From Sulfurospirillum multivorans DSM 12446 (GTDB taxonomy: Bacteria > Campylobacterota > Campylobacteria > Campylobacterales > Sulfurospirillaceae), in contig NZ_CP007201.1 in NCBI RefSeq assembly GCF_000568815.1, positions 124,001 through 188,000 of the forward strand: DNA of 64,000 nt, written 5' to 3'. Position numbers and translations under genes: made by a program. Within the stretch, counting starts at the first letter, position 1, and each line of letters begins with the position of its first letter. The notes under the pieces are model-generated. The model saw nothing but the letters and a program-made list of their open reading frames with translations. It was not told the DNA's origin and ran no database searches. Below are positions 18,254 to 26,747 of this stretch, piece by piece.

Positions 18254-18751
18254 ATGGCAAAAGAGCATAGTTTTGACATTACTGCAGAGATAGACAAACA
18301 AAAATTTAAAGATGCGTATGAGCAAGCTAAAAAAGTCATCACCAATCGATGGGATTTTAAAGGCATTACGTGTGAATTTGAACACAATGAAAAAGCCAAA
18401 ACGGTGACGTTGTTGACGACAAGCGATACAAAAGCGGATGCTATGGTGGAGTCATTGATTTCCGAAGCGATTAAACGTGACATCTCTTCAAAAGCACTCA
18501 AAGAGACCAAGCGAGAAGTCGCAGGTGGCAATAAAACCAAAGTCACCGTCAGCATTGTTGATGCGATTTCCGGTGAAGATGCGAAAAAAATTGTCAAAGA
18601 GATTAAAGAACTTAAACTCAAAGTGCAAGCTTCCATTCGAGGCGATGTGGTACGTGTGGAGGGCAAAGCGATCGATGATCTGCAAGAGGCGATCAAAGCG
18701 ATTCGCGGATGCGATTTTGACTTTCCTGTCAATTTTACCAATCTTAAGTAG
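18254..18751 (+). CDS. yajQ: YajQ-family nucleotide-binding protein
   Basis: The 165-residue protein begins AKEHSFDITAEIDKQKFKDAYEQA and has RWDFKGI near residue 34 and the DGDDL-region equivalent AIDDLQEAIKAIRGCDFDFPVNF at the C-terminus. YajQ proteins bind nucleotides, and some bind cyclic di-GMP and act as regulators; which applies here is unknown. The start is behind AAGGAGAAAAA. The conserved structured element immediately upstream may be its leader. Confidence 0.9.
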   Translation: MAKEHSFDITAEIDKQKFKDAYEQAKKVITNRWDFKGITCEFEHNEKAKTVTLLTTSDTKADAMVESLISEAIKRDISSKALKETKREVAGGNKTKVTVSIVDAISGEDAKKIVKEIKELKLKVQASIRGDVVRVEGKAIDDLQEAIKAIRGCDFDFPVNFTNLK

Positions 18752-18753
18752 CT

Positions 18754-19056
18754 ATGGAGCAGATACCTCCTATTCTTGAGCTCGTTCCCAAGATCAAAGG
18801 ATTTTGGTGTAGGATTTTAATGTTTAGCCTTTATGGTGCGTTAACCTTCATCCCTTTGATTGTGGGACTGTGGATAGGCTATGTGTACAATATCTGGATA
18901 GGCATCGCTTTTTTTCTGTTTTTGACGCTTGTAAGCGGCGTCATAAGCTCGAAAATGCGTGTCTGTTCCATTCCTTTTGACCAACGCGAAATGAACTATT
19001 CGACGATGGCGATTGTGAAGTGGTATTTGGCGCGAAATATCTGTTTCAAAGCGTAA
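18754..19056 (+). CDS. Small membrane protein of unknown function
   Basis: The 100-residue protein has two strong hydrophobic helices, around residues 22-42 and 46-65 (YGALTFIPLIVGLWIGY and NIWIGIAFFLFLTLVSG), with a short cytoplasmic N-terminus. It starts 2 bp after the yajQ stop, so is likely in the same transcript. I do not recognise the family. Confidence 0.7.
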   Translation: MEQIPPILELVPKIKGFWCRILMFSLYGALTFIPLIVGLWIGYVYNIWIGIAFFLFLTLVSGVISSKMRVCSIPFDQREMNYSTMAIVKWYLARNICFKA

Positions 19057-19094
19057 TCAATCCTTACATGTAAAATTTTGATATAAGGCTTAGT

Positions 19095-19460
19095 GTGCGA
19101 AATCAACCTAAATACCATTTTATAAAAAATACAACCTACGCTCTTAAAGGGCTTAGGGATATTATTGTCAATGAGACCTCTTTTCGCTTGGAATTGATCA
19201 TTGTGTTGTGTTTATTGCCTGTGAATTTTTTAGTGCCTTTGGAGCTTTCGTATAAACTATTGATGTTTATTGCTTTGATGGGAATGCCTTTGGCGGAGGC
19301 AATCAACAGTGCCATTGAGCGAGTGACGGATTTGGTCACGCTTGAGTACCACGAAATGGCAGGGCGCGCGAAAGATGCAGGAAGTGCGGTTGTGTTTTTA
19401 AGCATCGTGATTGTTGTGGTTGTATGGGGTGCTTGTTTTATTAAAATTATTTTTGGGTAA
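19095..19460 (+). CDS. dgkA: Diacylglycerol kinase
   Basis: DgkA phosphorylates diacylglycerol in the inner membrane, recycling lipid from envelope glycan synthesis. The 121-residue protein has the catalytic motif EAINSAIERVTDLV near residue 75, the EMAGRAKDAGSAVV segment near residue 94, and three hydrophobic helices. The likely start is GTG at 19095, since MRNQPKYHFIKNTTYALKGLRDI matches family N-termini. Confidence 0.93.
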   Translation: MRNQPKYHFIKNTTYALKGLRDIIVNETSFRLELIIVLCLLPVNFLVPLELSYKLLMFIALMGMPLAEAINSAIERVTDLVTLEYHEMAGRAKDAGSAVVFLSIVIVVVVWGACFIKIIFG

Positions 19461-19568
19461 TTTTTACACGACCGTTGCGTTGTGTGTGAACATTTGTGTC
19501 AAACATCGCAAGATTGTCATGCGGTTGTGTTAGCCTTTACGAAAAGAGAGATTCGTAGGAGGCAAAAC

Positions 19569-21737
19569 GTGTCAGATAAAATTTTTGTAGGTCATTTAGC
19601 CATTGATAGCGTACTGTATGATTTTATGATCAATGAGGCACTTCCCCAAACGGGTATTTTGCCAGAGCGATTTTGGAGTGGGTTTGAACAAACCGTACAA
19701 AGCCTTGCTCCGTTAAACAAAGCCCTTTTAGACAAACGAGATGCGTTTCAAGCAACTTTGGATGCGTGGTATAAAGCGCGTCGTGGTACTTCGTTGTCAT
19801 TTGAGGAACATCACGCTTTCTTGCGCTCTATTGATTATCTGATCACCCCTCCATCACCTTCTTTCATTGCACCGTTACATGTAGATCCTGAAATCGCTCA
19901 TTGTGCCGCACCTCAGTTAGTCGTCCCCGCAGACAATGCCCGTTATGCGCTCAATGCCGCCAATGCACGGTGGGGAAGTTTATTGGACGTTTTTTATGGA
20001 ACCGACGTAGTAGAAGAGGCAGTGGGGTATGAAAAACAAAAGGACTATAACCCCAAGCGAGGTGAAAAAGTCTTTGCGCTGACGTATGATTTTTTAGATG
20101 TTATTATCCCGTTAAAACAAGGCTCTTATCGTGATGTGAAATCCTTTACAGTGCGAGATAAAGCCGTAATTATGACGCTTTTATCAGGAACTGATACAAC
20201 GCTCAAGGTGCCTGAACAATGGGTGGCTTACCTTGAAAAAGAGGGTGTGTTAACTTCGCTTGTTTTTAAACATCATGGTTTACATGTAGAGATTCAATTC
20301 GATGCAAAAAGTCCGATAGGGCAGAGCAATGCCGCTGGTATCAAGGATGTTATTTTAGAATCGGCGCTTAGCGCTATTCAAGATTGTGAAGACTCGGTTG
20401 CGGCGGTAGACAGTGCGGATAAGGTGAATATTTATCGTAATTGGAATGGACTAATGAAAGGTGATTTGTCTGTTGATTTTGAAAACAGAGGCAAAAGGAT
20501 TCATCGTACCCTCAATCCCGATAAGCACTTTTTAACCCCCGATGGACAAACACTCACGCTCAAAGGTAGGGTGTTGTTATTGATTCGTAATGTGGGAATG
20601 CACATGTACACCGATACCATCACCTACCGAGGCGAAGCCATTCCCGAGGGTTTTTTAGATGCGTTTGTCACCACGTTGTGTGCTATACATGATGTGCGTA
20701 AACGTGAGGGCATTCGCAACAGCGTGGAGGGGAGTGTTTATATCGTAAAACCAAAATGCCATGGTCCAGAAGAGATAGCTTTTGTAAGCACTCTTTTTGC
20801 GCAGGTTGAAGAGGTTTTGGGGCTTCCTGCATACACCATTAAAATGGGCATTATGGATGAGGAGAGGCGTACCAGTGTCAATCTCCAAGCATGCATTGAA
20901 GCGGCAAAAGAGAGCGTCTTTTTTATCAATACAGGATTTCTTGATCGAACGGGCGATGAAATTCATTCGTGCATGGAATTGGGCGTCGTTGTTCCCAAAG
21001 AAGAGATGAAAAAAGAAGTTTGGTTGAAGGCCTATGAAGACCAAAATGTCGATATTGGACTTCTTTTAGGGTTTAAAGGAAAGGCTCAAATTGGGAAAGG
21101 TATGTGGACGATGCCCGATGCTATGAAAAAGATGGTAGAGATCAAAATCGCTCATCCCCAAGCGGGAGCTACCACAGCATGGGTGCCTTCTCCTACGGCG
21201 GCGACATTGCATGCGTTGCATTATCATTATGTGGATGTGATGGCAAAACAAGATGAACTGATGACACGGCAAAAAGCGTCACTGGAAGCATTGCTGACAC
21301 CGCCTCTTTTGAAACGTGCATTGAGCGCAGAGGAGAAAACCAAAGAGATTGAAAATAACATCCAGAGTATTTTAGGGTATGTTGTGAGATGGATAGATCA
21401 AGGTGTTGGATGCTCTAAAGTACCTGATATTAACAATGTTGAACTGATGGAAGATAGGGCGACGTTACGCATTTCAAGCCAACATCTTGCGAACTGGTTG
21501 CACCATGGATTGGTGAGCGAAACAGAGGTGAGAGAGGCGTTTAAAAAGATGGCGATAATCGTCGATCGTCAAAACAGTCATGATCAACAGTATAAACCAA
21601 TGGCACCCCATTTTGAAAAAAGTGTTGCGTTTCAAGCTGCATGTGATTTGGTTTTTAAAGGAAGAGTTCAACCCAATGGCTATACGGAATTTATTTTACA
21701 TGTAAAGAGAAAAGAGGCTAAAAAAGAGAGAACGTGA
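19569..21737 (+). CDS. glcB: Malate synthase G
   Basis: GlcB condenses glyoxylate and acetyl-CoA to malate. The GTG at 19569 is chosen because it sits behind a strong AGGAGG and gives the family start SDKIFVGHLAIDSVLYDF; the open frame extends 87 bp upstream without support. At 722 residues it has the expected isoform-G length. Key segments include RNVGMHMYTD near residue 340 and GMWTMPDAM near residue 510. No isocitrate lyase is present in the window, so it may serve glycolate/glyoxylate use. It contains one exact and two variant TTACATGTAA copies. Confidence 0.95.
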   Translation: MSDKIFVGHLAIDSVLYDFMINEALPQTGILPERFWSGFEQTVQSLAPLNKALLDKRDAFQATLDAWYKARRGTSLSFEEHHAFLRSIDYLITPPSPSFIAPLHVDPEIAHCAAPQLVVPADNARYALNAANARWGSLLDVFYGTDVVEEAVGYEKQKDYNPKRGEKVFALTYDFLDVIIPLKQGSYRDVKSFTVRDKAVIMTLLSGTDTTLKVPEQWVAYLEKEGVLTSLVFKHHGLHVEIQFDAKSPIGQSNAAGIKDVILESALSAIQDCEDSVAAVDSADKVNIYRNWNGLMKGDLSVDFENRGKRIHRTLNPDKHFLTPDGQTLTLKGRVLLLIRNVGMHMYTDTITYRGEAIPEGFLDAFVTTLCAIHDVRKREGIRNSVEGSVYIVKPKCHGPEEIAFVSTLFAQVEEVLGLPAYTIKMGIMDEERRTSVNLQACIEAAKESVFFINTGFLDRTGDEIHSCMELGVVVPKEEMKKEVWLKAYEDQNVDIGLLLGFKGKAQIGKGMWTMPDAMKKMVEIKIAHPQAGATTAWVPSPTAATLHALHYHYVDVMAKQDELMTRQKASLEALLTPPLLKRALSAEEKTKEIENNIQSILGYVVRWIDQGVGCSKVPDINNVELMEDRATLRISSQHLANWLHHGLVSETEVREAFKKMAIIVDRQNSHDQQYKPMAPHFEKSVAFQAACDLVFKGRVQPNGYTEFILHVKRKEAKKERT

Positions 21738-21802
21738 AACGATCTTAACTCTTCGGACGCAGCTCGTTTTGTGAGAATGTATTGGATGAATGGTTACATG
21801 TA

Positions 21803-21837
21803 AAGTATCGCAAGGCTCATTGAGCCTTGCGATACTT
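21803..21837. terminator. Bidirectional terminator between glcB and the bd-like oxidase operon
   Basis: A perfect 17-bp inverted repeat with arms AAGTATCGCAAGGCTCA and TGAGCCTTGCGATACTT separated by a single T lies between the two convergent genes, directly abutting a TTACATGTAA copy. It has no long T-run, but its symmetry and position suit a shared terminator. Confidence 0.7.
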
Positions 21838-21852
21838 CAATAGAAGACGCGC

Positions 21853-23043
21853 TTAGAGTGTATTTTTAAAGACGACAACAAGTCCCCATGCAATAAAGAC
21901 TAATGCCCAAATAATCGTAATGCCAACCGTAGCATTGGCCAGTTTAGTAACGGTACCATCTGCCGTATAAAGACCTTTGGTTCGTCCTGCCCTCCATGCT
22001 AATGTCAACATAAATCCAACGCCCGTAAAGCCAACGCAGACAAATGTTGATAAGAACATAATCACAGTTGGCCAGTCGATATTCATTGGATAATCATAGA
22101 TACTGTAGCCGTATTTGCTCATGATATTCATGCGAATGACTTCACGCAGTGTTGAAATGAGAAGTGCCGTTACCACTAAAACAAGGGTTGTAATGTAACT
22201 GTTGATCTCTTTGATCACCATAAAAAGCAAAATAAGCACAAAAAGTACAATAGCAAGCACCAATGGATGAAATAACATATGAAGTGTAAGAACCCATGCT
22301 GCAAAAAGAACAGCACTGATCAGTAAGCCTACAATAGCTATTTTCTTACCAAGGCTCTTCACAAATGCGAGATATTCAGCCGTATAGCCATCGCATTTTG
22401 ATGTGTAATCTGTATAGTTGAGCAAAAAGATACCCACAACAGGTGTACTAAGGCTCACCATAAAGGCTAAGCGTAGAATATCAATATGCAAAACAGTACC
22501 AGATGTGTCTACCACGCCATTGGGGGCGTACCAGTTCATCCACTGATCGGGTTGAATGGATTCGTTGGCAAAAGCATGCATCAAAACCCCTGCTGCGATA
22601 AAAGCAACAAAAGAGACGCTACCGATAAGCCATGTAAACGAAGAATTGCCTTTATTGGCATAATAGAACCAATACCAAAGTGAGTACGCTAAAATCAGGA
22701 TATAGATAAAAGCAACAACCCAAAGTCCTGATAATGTGTTGGTGACGTACCAATTCGCATCATAGATGACTTGCGTAAATAAAAGAGGAGCGACCCCTAA
22801 AACAATGAGCAAAGAGACGCTGATTTTGGCAACCTGTGTCATATGCGCACCTAGTTTTTTCCAGTTTTCATCAATGGATTTTTTAGCATTACCAATCAAT
22901 GCAAGGGGTATTCCACCAAGCGCTAACAAAACAAAGGCGATATGCAATGCCCATGTTAGAATATAAAGTGCTTGAAATACAATGGGATAAAAGGGTACGC
23001 CCGCAGGATCGCGAAGCGTATTTAAAACAAGACCAATATCCAT
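21853..23043 (-). CDS. Membrane subunit II of a cytochrome bd-like oxidase
   Basis: The 396-residue, very hydrophobic protein has about nine membrane helices and sits 9 bp downstream of the subunit I-like gene. It is not a textbook CydB in sequence, and I infer its role mainly from pairing with the CydA-like protein. A CydA'-like or divergent CydB role is possible. A His in ALHIAFVLLALGG near residue 34 resembles a heme-ligand position but is unproven. It ends at the bidirectional terminator. Confidence 0.65.
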   Translation of the reverse strand: MDIGLVLNTLRDPAGVPFYPIVFQALYILTWALHIAFVLLALGGIPLALIGNAKKSIDENWKKLGAHMTQVAKISVSLLIVLGVAPLLFTQVIYDANWYVTNTLSGLWVVAFIYILILAYSLWYWFYYANKGNSSFTWLIGSVSFVAFIAAGVLMHAFANESIQPDQWMNWYAPNGVVDTSGTVLHIDILRLAFMVSLSTPVVGIFLLNYTDYTSKCDGYTAEYLAFVKSLGKKIAIVGLLISAVLFAAWVLTLHMLFHPLVLAIVLFVLILLFMVIKEINSYITTLVLVVTALLISTLREVIRMNIMSKYGYSIYDYPMNIDWPTVIMFLSTFVCVGFTGVGFMLTLAWRAGRTKGLYTADGTVTKLANATVGITIIWALVFIAWGLVVVFKNTL

Positions 23044-23052
23044 GTCGTCCTC

Positions 23053-24390
23053 CTATTTATTTTGCGTAGCAAGCCAAGCTGCTAACGCTTTAGTTTCATC
23101 TGCAGGTAGTTTAATCGGTGGTATATAACTACGAACTCCCGTTGCAATAACCTCTGTTAGTACCATTTCAATCGTATCCTCATCCATTTCTGGAAACTTA
23201 TCGGGTAATGGTCTAAATTTAGCTCCTTTTTCCAAGGAGTGGCAATTGGAACAAGCGATTTTGGCGAGCAACTGTCCTGCTTCAAGTTGATTTTCAGGCG
23301 TAATGGTTCGCAGACGATCAGGAATAAAAGGGGCTAGCTTTAACAAGCCTTTTTCTGCGACAAGCGCCATTTCAGATTTGACATGTTTACCAGGAACATC
23401 TCTTGAAATCAGTTGATTACTGTAAATATAGCGACCTGCAACATAAGGTTTACGCATACTCTCTCGCATTTTTTCACCCGGCCAAACTCCGATAACGCCA
23501 ATAACGAGCATCATCACGACGGCTAAGACTGTATTGATAGATCGAGGGAGTGCAAACGCTAACAGTAGATAGAATGCAATAACGCTTACGACAATAATTC
23601 GTGTCATTCCATCACGTTCCCAGAGCACATCATGGAAAAGATCCCATGCGCTTTGTGGCAATGTTTGCACATACCATAAGAACGACATCATGACCGTAAG
23701 CCCACCAATCATTCCAACAACCGCAAGTTTACGCGTTAGCTCAGCTCTAAGATCTTGTTCTTTTAGGCTACTACTGATAATAAATCCAATGATAGCTGAC
23801 ATAACAATCATAAAGCCAATGCGTAGAAACATATGTGGGAATGTATTGATACCAAAAAACGCGTCGCTGGCTGAACCTGTTTGATACCATGCTTCCGTTC
23901 CAGGCCACATCATAAAGCTGATGATGCCGATAATGAGGAATAGGGTAGAAATGGAAGCTAACGCAAACATATAAGTAAGCTTTAGATGTGTTTTGCGATC
24001 AATCTTCCCAATCGTATAAATGAGTGTAAAGATACCAATCACTTCAACAATAAAGAAGACCCATTCAGTTGCCCACACCCAAACGAAGTTATGAATCAAC
24101 GCGCTAATACCACGAGGACTCGCCGCTGTGGCGGTATACCAAATACCAGGCCCCGTAATAGAACCGATAACATAAGAGAAGATCACCAAAAACATACCAT
24201 ACTTTTTCATATAGTCATAAAGTTCTGGTCGGTCTTCGTGGTATGCTTTGTGTGCTAAAAAAGCAAACAATAAAGCCGCGCCAACAGACGTATGCGACGC
24301 CATAATATGTATGCTGCCCGTAATTCCCATCAGCCAAGCTGAGCCAATTTCTGGAAAATAGAATAGAGGATATAATCCAATGTATTCCAC
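23053..24390 (-). CDS. Cytochrome bd-like oxidase subunit I with C-terminal heme-c domain
   Basis: The 445-residue protein has a CydA-like membrane part: GSIHIMASHTSVGA near residue 25 (possible heme ligand), WVWATEWVFFIVEVIG near residue 105 with the paired glutamates of bd oxidases, and NTFPHMFLRIGFMI near residue 185. The quinol-binding Q-loop motif (G-R-Q/E-P-W) is absent. The last 70 residues form a cytochrome c domain with CSNCH near residue 382. This fits the group of bd-superfamily oxidases that carry heme c and may take electrons from cytochrome c instead of quinol. Confidence 0.75.
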   Translation of the reverse strand: MEYIGLYPLFYFPEIGSAWLMGITGSIHIMASHTSVGAALLFAFLAHKAYHEDRPELYDYMKKYGMFLVIFSYVIGSITGPGIWYTATAASPRGISALIHNFVWVWATEWVFFIVEVIGIFTLIYTIGKIDRKTHLKLTYMFALASISTLFLIIGIISFMMWPGTEAWYQTGSASDAFFGINTFPHMFLRIGFMIVMSAIIGFIISSSLKEQDLRAELTRKLAVVGMIGGLTVMMSFLWYVQTLPQSAWDLFHDVLWERDGMTRIIVVSVIAFYLLLAFALPRSINTVLAVVMMLVIGVIGVWPGEKMRESMRKPYVAGRYIYSNQLISRDVPGKHVKSEMALVAEKGLLKLAPFIPDRLRTITPENQLEAGQLLAKIACSNCHSLEKGAKFRPLPDKFPEMDEDTIEMVLTEVIATGVRSYIPPIKLPADETKALAAWLATQNK

Positions 24391-24417
24391 CTAACACCTC
24401 CTTAAGATTTTAAAATG

Positions 24418-24503
24418 GTTTGCAAAAGCAGAGCCTCTTAATACGTACTATTTTTGTGACATAATGGTGCACCAAGAGGGGAGGTGTCTCTGCCTTTGCA
24501 AAC
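24418..24503. promoter_or_regulatory. Long inverted repeat around the oxidase operon promoter region
   Basis: GTTTGCAAAAGCAGAG (24418-24433) is complementary, with one mismatch, to CTCTGCCTTTGCAAAC (24488-24503). Inner CCTCTT (24434-24439) pairs with AAGAGG (24474-24479). The roughly 34-bp centre contains TTGTGACATAAT. The start of the downstream oxidase gene is 28 bp away. It could be a large leader hairpin or a pair of operator half-sites around the promoter. Confidence 0.55.
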
Positions 24504-24589
24504 TATTTTTAGATATTACATGTAAAAGGTACTTGTGGTTAATGCAGAAATAGCTTAGTCTTTAAGCCAATGATTGAGTAGAATATTTC

Positions 24590-24675
24590 CACGTTGCAAC
24601 AAGCACGTTGTGCTTACCCGATGTAGGTTTGGCGATCACTTCGGGTAAGCGGCATTTTGAAACTAAAAGTTTCCT
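24590..24675. other. Hairpin-rich non-coding stretch between cytochrome c and oxidase genes
   Basis: The 24391-24854 gap holds no gene that I can support. In addition to the inverted repeat and a TTACATGTAA copy (24516), it contains a perfect 9-bp stem GCTTACCCG (24612-24620) / CGGGTAAGC (24642-24650), and a GAAACT/AGTTTC hairpin near 24659-24673. A small RNA or leader is possible; no family was recognised. Confidence 0.4.
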
Positions 24676-24821
24676 TGTGTAAAAGAATGACATATAAGTG
24701 TTAATTTAATGTTAAATTTAGAGCCGTTAGAAAAGGGTTAGAGGATGTGTTTGTAGATGAACAGATAAGGATTTTGGATAAATAGGATTTTAAAAGAGTT
24801 TAAACAGAAAGAAGTGGGAGC

Positions 24822-24843
24822 GGAGGGGAAAAATTTCCCCTCG
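24822..24843 (-). terminator. Terminator-like palindrome after the c-type cytochrome
   Basis: Arms GAGGGGAAA and TTTCCCCTC separated by two A residues lie 12 bp beyond the stop of the minus-strand cytochrome gene. No clean T-run follows on the minus strand, so efficiency is uncertain. Confidence 0.55.
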
Positions 24844-24854
24844 GAAAGGTAAGG

Positions 24855-25151
24855 CTATTTAAGTGTAGGGATGTACTCTGAGAGTACTTTAATGTCGTCT
24901 GCGCTCAGGTTCTTAACCTGTGGTGTCATAGTGCCCTTTAGTGGACCACCGTAAGTGCCTGCTTTATAACCATTTAGTGCGGCGGTGATTTTAGCAGCAT
25001 CCCAACCCGCGATAATTTGCGATTTGTTTAGGGCTGCTTTTTCTGCTTTCATCCCATGACAGGCAGTACATGTTTTAAAAAGTGTTGCCCCATCTGCTGC
25101 AAAAATAGAAGTAACACACACAAGACCTGCCAAGAATACTGTTTTTTTCAT
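24855..25151 (-). CDS. Small monoheme cytochrome c (c553 type)
   Basis: A 98-residue periplasmic cytochrome: signal peptide MKKTVFLAGLVCVTSIFA, heme-binding CTACH near residue 31, and a GTMTPQVKNLSADDI segment near residue 77 supplying the likely methionine ligand. It resembles the second small cytochrome at 53166. It could donate electrons to the heme-c-bearing oxidase encoded next to it, which is inference from proximity. Confidence 0.88.
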   Translation of the reverse strand: MKKTVFLAGLVCVTSIFAADGATLFKTCTACHGMKAEKAALNKSQIIAGWDAAKITAALNGYKAGTYGGPLKGTMTPQVKNLSADDIKVLSEYIPTLK

Positions 25152-25230
25152 CTTTCATCGAATCTCCTTATATAAATAATAGAAGAATTATATAGCTTAA
25201 AAGTGAATCTATTGTGAAATAAAAAAGTAG

Positions 25231-25566
25231 TTATTTTAATTTATTAAAAACTTGGTATTTTAGCCAATACGTATCGAGGGCTTCTTGGAGTTCTGTGTCG
25301 CTGAGTGTTGTTTTTTTCTTGACACCAAAGCGGTTAATCAGTCCATCGACCAAGATAGAGTTCTCCGCTTTTGGGTTTTTAAGATACTTTGTCATCGCGT
25401 TTTTCACTTCCATTTCACTGCTGTATTTCAGTAAATAACGGTAGAAAAATTTATCGATTTTAACCGCCATATCTTCATGACACGGGAGGCAATTTTTCTC
25501 ATAAACGCCTGTTTTTGCATCAAGGAAAGAGATGACAAGCGTGAAAATAAGCGCTTTTTTTACCAT
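25231..25566 (-). CDS. Periplasmic monoheme c-type protein in the kinase operon
   Basis: The 111-residue protein has a short signal sequence and a single CLPCH near residue 26, so covalent heme attachment is likely. The rest is helical and does not look like a standard c553, with no obvious methionine ligand. Its start overlaps the kinase stop by 7 bp, so it is made with the sensor system. It might carry a redox cue or be an electron carrier controlled by the kinase; neither can be shown from sequence. Confidence 0.72.
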   Translation of the reverse strand: MVKKALIFTLVISFLDAKTGVYEKNCLPCHEDMAVKIDKFFYRYLLKYSSEMEVKNAMTKYLKNPKAENSILVDGLINRFGVKKKTTLSDTELQEALDTYWLKYQVFNKLK

Positions 25567-26747
25567 GAAATCCTCACTGTCGTTCCTTCATCAAGTACCG
25601 ATTCTAGCTTTACATGTAAAGCATACTCCTTCGCAATGCTCGCCACAATACTCAGCCCAATACCAAAGCCTCCCACACTACGATCAAAGCGTGAATAGCG
25701 CTCAAAGACTTGGTTGATTTGACTCTTCTCAATGCCTCTACCACTGTCTTTGATCGCGATGCCCTGCTGGCCGAGGGTGACTTCAATGAAACCACCAATT
25801 TTATTGTATTTTATCGCGTTGGAGAGAATATTGTCGATGAGTTTTGTCATCTTTTTACGATCAATAGTGAGGTAAACTCCCTCTTCAAGCGTATGGGTAA
25901 GTTGGATTTTTTTAGATTCAAAGAGCAGAGAAAAATACTCCAACCTCTCCTCAAGAAGCAGTTTAAGATCAATCGTTTCATCTTGAGAGAGAATTTTGTG
26001 GGAAAGCACCAAATAGGTCAGATCATCGTAGAGGTTGCAAATCGTTTTCGATGCGATCGTAATGCGTTTGATCTTCTTAAGCATATTCTCATCAAGGCTT
26101 TGAAGGTCCATCATCTCGATGTTGGAGAGAATGGCATTGACGGGTGTATTGAGTTCATGCGTTGTGTCTTTGATAAAACGATCTAAAAGGGCTATCGTGT
26201 CTTTCATGGGACGCAGAAGAAGACCCAGCAGAAAATAGCCAATCACCACCAAAATAGAAAAGATAAGCGCGCCATAACCTAAGAGTTTACGAAAAACTTT
26301 TTCGCTCCATGCTGGGGGTGCAGGTACTTCCAAAACGATGTAACGCGCTCCTAAATAGTAAGACTCGAGCTCTTTAATAAAATAGATACGGTCGTTTTTA
26401 AGGTAAATATCCTCATAAAGATTGACTTTGTGTGTGCTCAATGTTGAGAAAATTTGCTTAAGACTGCTGTCATAAATGGCAGAGTTGAAACGCTCATCTC
26501 TAGGATATATTTGCTCTTTTTCAAGGTTTACATGTAAAGATTTTAAGCGCGCGATCTGTTCATTGGTCAGGTTTGAAAGCGCTTCTCTTTGGTTTTGAAG
26601 CATCAAATCACGCTCCAAGCCATAGTATAAAAATGCAACAAAGGCTAAGATCAGCAGTGTTAAAAAGGCGTAAAGAAATAAAAACGATCGAAGCGTCTTT
26701 TTTTCACGCGAGCGTAAATTTATATCCCAGTTTTTTAATACTAACAA
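25560..26747 (-). CDS. Sensor histidine kinase
   Basis: The protein has two membrane helices (near residues 18-40 and 160-180) around a periplasmic sensor domain. It then has a HisKA box FIKDTTHELNTPVNAI near residue 205, the N-box DNILSNAIKYN near residue 300, and GRGIEK and GFGIGLSIV in the ATP-binding domain. The only plausible start is TTG at 26747 behind GGAAGGA, overlapping the response regulator by 44 bp; this gives 395 residues. It forms a pair with the upstream regulator and resembles the pair at 47.6-49.1 kb. Two TTACATGTAA copies lie inside. Confidence 0.88.
   Translation of the reverse strand: MLVLKNWDINLRSREKKTLRSFLFLYAFLTLLILAFVAFLYYGLERDLMLQNQREALSNLTNEQIARLKSLHVNLEKEQIYPRDERFNSAIYDSSLKQIFSTLSTHKVNLYEDIYLKNDRIYFIKELESYYLGARYIVLEVPAPPAWSEKVFRKLLGYGALIFSILVVIGYFLLGLLLRPMKDTIALLDRFIKDTTHELNTPVNAILSNIEMMDLQSLDENMLKKIKRITIASKTICNLYDDLTYLVLSHKILSQDETIDLKLLLEERLEYFSLLFESKKIQLTHTLEEGVYLTIDRKKMTKLIDNILSNAIKYNKIGGFIEVTLGQQGIAIKDSGRGIEKSQINQVFERYSRFDRSVGGFGIGLSIVASIAKEYALHVKLESVLDEGTTVRISW

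Noticed and set aside
18196-18741. 181-residue open frame on the minus strand
   Set aside because: It is a shadow of yajQ, whose protein family is clear on the other strand.
19482-19568. Upstream extension of malate synthase
   Set aside because: The family start SDKIFVGH behind AGGAGG at 19569 is far better supported.
25710-26186. 158-residue plus-strand open frame
   Set aside because: It lies antisense inside the histidine kinase gene, and no family features were seen.
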